The notes under the pieces are model-generated. The model did no database searches. It was not told the DNA's origin and worked only from the letters and a program-made list of their open reading frames with translations. A stretch of DNA of 18,246 nucleotides from contig MFTL01000006.1 of NCBI GenBank assembly GCA_001786825.1, positions 19,694-37,939 of the forward strand, in the 5' to 3' direction. The first letter of the stretch is position 1. Every line of letters begins with the position of its first letter. This document shows positions 15,749 through 18,246 of the stretch, piece by piece. This stretch comes from Candidatus Nomurabacteria bacterium RIFCSPHIGHO2_01_FULL_39_9. Lineage in GTDB: Bacteria; Patescibacteriota; Minisyncoccia; Phycocordibacterales; DATEUR01. The position numbers were made by a program, and so were the translations under genes.

Positions 15749-16162
15749 ATGAAAACAATCAAGACATTGATAATGCTTAAAACAGAATTCAGTAACATGT
15801 GGGAAGGTCCTAAGCCAGCCTCATTAACTTATGAAGCCGATTACAAAGGAAATGATACCGGCTACGTGGAGAATTTTGAGAAAAATCTGGTTGATGAAGT
15901 ATGCACGCAATGCGATTTCTGGGACTGTGTATTGGGCTATAAAGAAAGTTTTTCAATTCAAGTGAAAGTATTGGGAGATCAGGAAGAAAATAAAAAATAC
16001 GAAGACCATCTAACAAAACTTATCACCGATGAAATTGTGAAACGAGCCGGTAGAAGCCCTGAGTCGTCTTTCGAAGACGATATGAGTGATGAGAAAAAAA
16101 GAGAGATTGAAAGAGGCGTGCTGGAAGCGAAAATTAGATTTCCCAGATTGTTCATTAAATGA
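15749..16162 (+). CDS. Array gene 2, unknown function
   Basis: 137 residues from the first ATG; internal Met at 15773 or 15797 (MWEGPKPASLTYEADY) are alternative starts. It is acidic overall, with a small cysteine cluster CTQCDFWDC that might bind metal, then beta-like ESFSIQVKVL and a charged helical C-terminus (about 95-137). No domain is recognised. There is no Shine-Dalgarno. Its mRNA would begin with the hammerhead 1 catalytic fold. The gene ends 84 nt before the hammerhead 2 cleavage site. Confidence 0.7.
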   Translation: MKTIKTLIMLKTEFSNMWEGPKPASLTYEADYKGNDTGYVENFEKNLVDEVCTQCDFWDCVLGYKESFSIQVKVLGDQEENKKYEDHLTKLITDEIVKRAGRSPESSFEDDMSDEKKREIERGVLEAKIRFPRLFIK

Positions 16163-16239
16163 CTTTGTCCCCGTTTGGTCACGATCAAATGGCGAGCCTA
16201 AGAGGAAGCAGAGCCTCTCGGTGAAATTAATTTTCACCG

Positions 16240-16292
16240 TTCTGTCGCAAAGTGAATGCTTTGCCTGATGAGTCCACAAGGACGAAACAGAA
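16240..16292 (+). ncRNA. Type III hammerhead ribozyme 2
   Basis: A textbook hammerhead. Stem III is TTCTGT (16240-16245) with ACAGAA (16287-16292), with cleavage nucleotide C16246 (GUC). Stem I is GCAAAG/CTTTGC (16247-16252 with 16259-16264, loop TGAATG) and CTGATGA is at 16265-16271. Stem II is GTCC-ACAA-GGAC (16272-16283), followed by GAAA (16284-16287). Predicted cleavage is between 16246 and 16247. A hairpin CGGTGAAA/TTTCACCG (16219-16239) directly abuts the 5' strand, as in hammerhead 1. Confidence 0.96.
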
Positions 16293-16295
16293 AAT

Positions 16296-16310
16296 GTTCT
16301 TTAAATTTTA
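16296..16310 (+). promoter_or_regulatory. boxA-like leader motif, copy 5
   Basis: GTTCTTTAAATTTTA, starting 4 nt after hammerhead 2 and 29 nt before the ATG at 16325. Confidence 0.6.
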
Positions 16311-16324
16311 AAATATAAAACGCT

Positions 16325-17032
16325 ATGGAAAAAAACTATGTGACCCAAAAAATTTTGGGACTTTCCTATTTAGAAATCCTTTTCCTCAAGCAAATGGAGG
16401 AATTGGAAAAATTATCATTTTCGCAAAAAATTCTTGACACACTAATCGCCAAAAAAGATGTTGTTCTGAAAGCCGTAAGTAATAAACCTTTACAAGAAGG
16501 CGTAGTACCATTTTTACCAGCAATTCCAGTCAAAATGATGGACAGCACTGGCCAGTTGAAATACCATAATGGCTGGAGATTTGCAGACAGTATGGAAATT
16601 TATGCTCAATTTAACGGCTTTCTTTATAATGAAGAAAGAATGTGGAATTTGGTGAATGCAGCAGAACCATATTTTTTGGTTAATGTCAGCGTTTGTCCGC
16701 TTGAAGAAGTTCCGGCTCCAGCACAAGGGAAATCTCAAAATGATATCGGATATGTTGCCCGAGAATTTTTCAAAAACAAAGGGCTGCACACGCTTAATCA
16801 TGTTGAGGCATTATCCGTTGCTTGTCACAGTAAATTAATGCCGGCAGACAAAAATCTTTGCGCTTTCAGTTGTGATTGGGACGGCTTTGAATTCGCGGCA
16901 GTTTATCATAGTTTTGATGCAAGAGGGAATGGTCTTTGTAACACCTCCTTTTCAATTCAAAACGGATTTTTGAAAAAACGCGCTCGCAATCACAAAGATA
17001 TTCTCGTCCCAGTTTGCGAAAAAAGAGTTTAA
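16325..17032 (+). CDS. Array gene 3, unknown function
   Basis: 235 residues starting MEKNYVTQKILGLSYLEILFLKQMEEL. The N-terminal 60 residues are helical. A mixed alpha/beta domain follows, with KYHNGWRFADSMEIYAQFNGF, PYFLVNVSVCPLEEV, NDIGYVAREFF and CAFSCDWDGFEFAAVYHSFDARG. Six cysteines are scattered through the second half. No domain is recognised. The segment NDIGYVARE resembles VNIGYIPRE in array gene 4, a possible distant relationship. Start choice is supported by spacing from the leader motif. It is the longest product of the array. Cytoplasmic location is inferred, as no signal peptide is seen. Confidence 0.75.
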   Translation: MEKNYVTQKILGLSYLEILFLKQMEELEKLSFSQKILDTLIAKKDVVLKAVSNKPLQEGVVPFLPAIPVKMMDSTGQLKYHNGWRFADSMEIYAQFNGFLYNEERMWNLVNAAEPYFLVNVSVCPLEEVPAPAQGKSQNDIGYVAREFFKNKGLHTLNHVEALSVACHSKLMPADKNLCAFSCDWDGFEFAAVYHSFDARGNGLCNTSFSIQNGFLKKRARNHKDILVPVCEKRV

Positions 17033-17193
17033 CTGCTAAATTTTAGCTAGGTTTTAGAGTAGGCGTCACCAGTCGCCGCACGCACACCAACGCGAACTGG
17101 AAGTGCATACATTCTGCACGAGCGCTGGACGACCGCTTGTCGTCCTAACTTTTGAGATCAGAAATAAAAGTTTGTGGTTTCAAAATGAAATTT
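17033..17193 (+). other. Structured spacer between array genes 3 and 4
   Basis: No gene. It is more GC-rich than its surroundings in 17061-17146. Helices visible are CCAG-u-CGC (17069-17076) with GCGCTGG (17122-17128), GTGCA/TGCAC (17103-17107 with 17115-17119), CGC/GCG near 17081-17093, and GGACGAC/GTCGTCC (17127-17133 with 17139-17145). It holds no hammerhead core. It occupies the position filled by ribozymes upstream of array genes 2 and 3. The last 45 nt are AT-rich and unstructured. Confidence 0.5.
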
Positions 17194-17209
17194 GTTCTTT
17201 AAATAAAAA
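17194..17209 (+). promoter_or_regulatory. boxA-like leader motif, copy 6
   Basis: GTTCTTTAAATAAAAA, identical to copies 1 and 2, 31 nt before the ATG at 17225. Confidence 0.65.
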
Positions 17210-17224
17210 TTAAAATACATCAAA

Positions 17225-17632
17225 ATGCAACAAAAAACCATAGACCTCCAACCGGTGTTTGTCATGAACAACCACTATTTGGTTAAAAATTTACAGGAAT
17301 GCTTTAACAAACTAAACACTGTTTTACAAAACAAAACTGGAGTTCGTCATCAGCCGCTTTTTGCAAAAGAAGAAAATGGGGTTGTAAATATCGGATACAT
17401 ACCGCGCGAAAAGGGTACCTGTCCATTCTTCTCTAATGAAAAATTTGATGATACATGGGAAACCCTTGAGAGAATTTGTCTTGCTCAATTTGTAATTTTT
17501 GAAGGATGCAAACATTATGATTGTTATACTGAGGTGCCGATGGCAGGCGCTCCAGAAGAAGGTGATGATGCATTTTTTAAGTTTACGCTTGATGATACAG
17601 GGTATACATATAAACTTTGGACAAAAAAGTGA
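17225..17632 (+). CDS. Array gene 4, unknown function
   Basis: 135 residues starting MQQKTIDLQPVFVMNNHYLVKNLQECF. It has an N-terminal helical region, then GVVNIGYIPREKGTCPFFSNEKFDDTWETLERICLAQFVIFEGC, and ends in an acidic beta-like segment (DDAFFKFTLDDTGYTYKLWTKK). Five or six cysteines are present (CPFF, ICLAQ, GCKHYDCY). No domain, signal peptide or membrane helix is recognised. It is the last gene before the array terminator. Confidence 0.72.
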   Translation: MQQKTIDLQPVFVMNNHYLVKNLQECFNKLNTVLQNKTGVRHQPLFAKEENGVVNIGYIPREKGTCPFFSNEKFDDTWETLERICLAQFVIFEGCKHYDCYTEVPMAGAPEEGDDAFFKFTLDDTGYTYKLWTKK

Positions 17633-17653
17633 TTACCAGCGAACTTATTACAG

Positions 17654-17696
17654 AAGCCAGTTTTACTAAATATCTAGTAAAACTGGCTTTTTTATT
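17654..17696 (+). terminator. Terminator of the array
   Basis: A perfect 15-bp stem, AAGCCAGTTTTACTA (17654-17668) with TAGTAAAACTGGCTT (17675-17689), loop AATATC, followed by TTTTTATTTT. It closes the array transcript. Confidence 0.93.
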
Positions 17697-17732
17697 TTAG
17701 AAATAGTGCTAAAAGACCATAATTATAGTCTC

Positions 17733-17761
17733 TTGTTTTTTTGAATAATAAAAACTATAAT
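17733..17761 (+). promoter_or_regulatory. Promoter of the 17768 gene (leaderless)
   Basis: TTGTTT (17733-17738), a 17-nt spacer and TATAAT (17756-17761), with the ATG at 17768 only 7 nt from the end of the -10 box. Confidence 0.65.
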
Positions 17762-17767
17762 ATAGTT

Positions 17768-18127
17768 ATGGAAAATAAGTTTGAAACAAACTCCAAAGAA
17801 ATGGAAGAAAGACAAAAAATACAAGAGGCGGTAGAAAATTATAAGAAGGAAAAAGAAGAGGAAAGAGAGAGGGAACTTGAAAGAAAGCAGGAAAAAGAAA
17901 AACTTCAAAAAAAGAAAGAGCAAATATTAAAAATTATCGCAGCGATAGTGGCTTTTATAGAGATGATGCTTGGTCAGCAAATAGTTTTGACGGGCGATCT
18001 TACTCTTCTCGCTTTTATCAGAAATTTTACTACAGAAAAACCACCGCGATTTGTAGCTGAATATGATCAACTTGTATATTTGACTTCAGAATTAGATAAT
18101 ATAGAAAAACAGTTAAAGAATCTTTAA
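17768..18127 (+). CDS. Charged coiled-coil protein with a hydrophobic segment, unknown function
   Basis: 119 residues starting MENKFETNSKEMEER. The in-frame ATG at 17741 lies upstream of the -10 box and is rejected. Residues about 10-55 form a highly charged E/K/R helix (EEERERELERKQEKEKLQKKK), probably coiled coil. A hydrophobic stretch (about 57-77, ILKIIAAIVAFIEMMLG) could cross or lie on the membrane. The C-terminus (about 90-119) is again helical. No family is recognised. The next gene starts 2 nt after its stop codon, so the two are probably cotranscribed and functionally linked. Confidence 0.7.
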   Translation: MENKFETNSKEMEERQKIQEAVENYKKEKEEERERELERKQEKEKLQKKKEQILKIIAAIVAFIEMMLGQQIVLTGDLTLLAFIRNFTTEKPPRFVAEYDQLVYLTSELDNIEKQLKNL

Positions 18128-18129
18128 TC

Positions 18130-18246
18130 ATGCAAAAGTGGCTTCGAATATCAATTTTTGTTTTAATTTTAGTCATCGTTTTAGGCGGTGTTTTTGTTTT
18201 AGGCACTTACTTCGGCTATCAAAAACGCCCGGCAGTTGAAAAAATA
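18130..18246 (+). CDS. Membrane-anchored protein, 3' partial
   Basis: 39 residues are visible before the window edge, starting MQKWLRISIFVLILVIVLGG. A short basic N-terminus is followed by a hydrophobic segment (about 6-29) fitting a signal anchor, then GYQKRPAVEKI. It starts 2 nt after the preceding stop. Identity cannot be judged from this fragment. Confidence 0.65.
   Translation, partial: MQKWLRISIFVLILVIVLGGVFVLGTYFGYQKRPAVEKI

Noticed and set aside
17345..17360. Minus-strand CTGATGACGAAC resembling a hammerhead core
   Set aside because: No stem II between the core parts, no GAAA, and it lies inside the coding sequence of array gene 4.
17405..17420. AAAAGGGTACCTGTCC, similar to the REP-like arm at 7012
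   Set aside because: A single arm without an inverted partner, in frame within a coding sequence.
13411..17700. CRISPR array or integron explaining the repeated motif
   Set aside because: Motif spacing varies from about 300 to 900 nt with genes between. No regular spacers, Cas genes, integrase or attC-type RYYYAAC/GTTRRRY pairs are seen.
1..18246. Alternative genetic code (TGA as Gly or Trp, as in some Patescibacteria)
   Set aside because: TGA ends several genes at the expected place (transglycosylase, prfA, array genes 1, 2 and 4), so the standard bacterial code applies.

Overview
The window reads as an AT-rich bacterial chromosome segment using the standard bacterial code, since several genes stop cleanly at TGA. 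It most likely comes from the Candidate Phyla Radiation (Patescibacteria, Parcubacteria-like). This is inferred from compact housekeeping genes (a short RF1 and a short RsmI), the near absence of Shine-Dalgarno sequences, several genes whose -10 box lies only 6-12 nt before the ATG (leaderless mRNAs), a coiled-coil/lytic-transglycosylase fusion and a DUF4015-type protein. No rRNA or other decisive taxonomic marker is present.

Positions 1-9100 hold ordinary chromosome. In order, these are the 3' part of a very large secreted delta-60-repeat (beta-propeller-like) protein, bL25, a secreted coiled-coil lytic transglycosylase, bL31, release factor RF1, a REP-like inverted repeat abutting tRNA-Ile(GAU), a MYG1-like uncharacterised protein and a PEBP-family protein. 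Positions 9100-13410 hold a divergent M16 metallopeptidase on the minus strand. They also hold rsmI, a small membrane protein, a membrane-anchored DUF4015 (putative glycoside hydrolase) protein, and a TrmB-family regulator closed by a strong bidirectional terminator.

Positions 13411-17700 are accessory in character and are the most interesting part. A strong extended -10 promoter (13884-13912) opens an apparent single transcript that runs about 3.8 kb to a strong terminator (17654-17696). The transcript is modular. It first carries about 1.06 kb of highly structured RNA without convincing protein-coding content, in three modules, and then four small genes of unknown function. Six copies of a boxA-like leader motif (GTTCTTTAAATAAAAA and variants) mark the module starts. 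For three of the four genes the motif lies 29-31 nt before the ATG, and for the fourth 47 nt. Two of the genes are preceded by complete type III hammerhead self-cleaving ribozymes, each with a stable hairpin directly 5' of the cleavage strand. In the same position, two RNA modules end in a different two-hairpin element whose two copies differ by compensatory base changes. My interpretation is a ribozyme-punctuated polycistronic array, in which self-cleavage cuts one long antiterminated RNA into separate RNA and mRNA units. A strong minus-strand promoter at 13756-13784 points away from the array into a non-coding region.

After the array, the window ends with a charged coiled-coil protein driven by its own leaderless promoter and the start of a membrane-anchored protein cut by the window edge.
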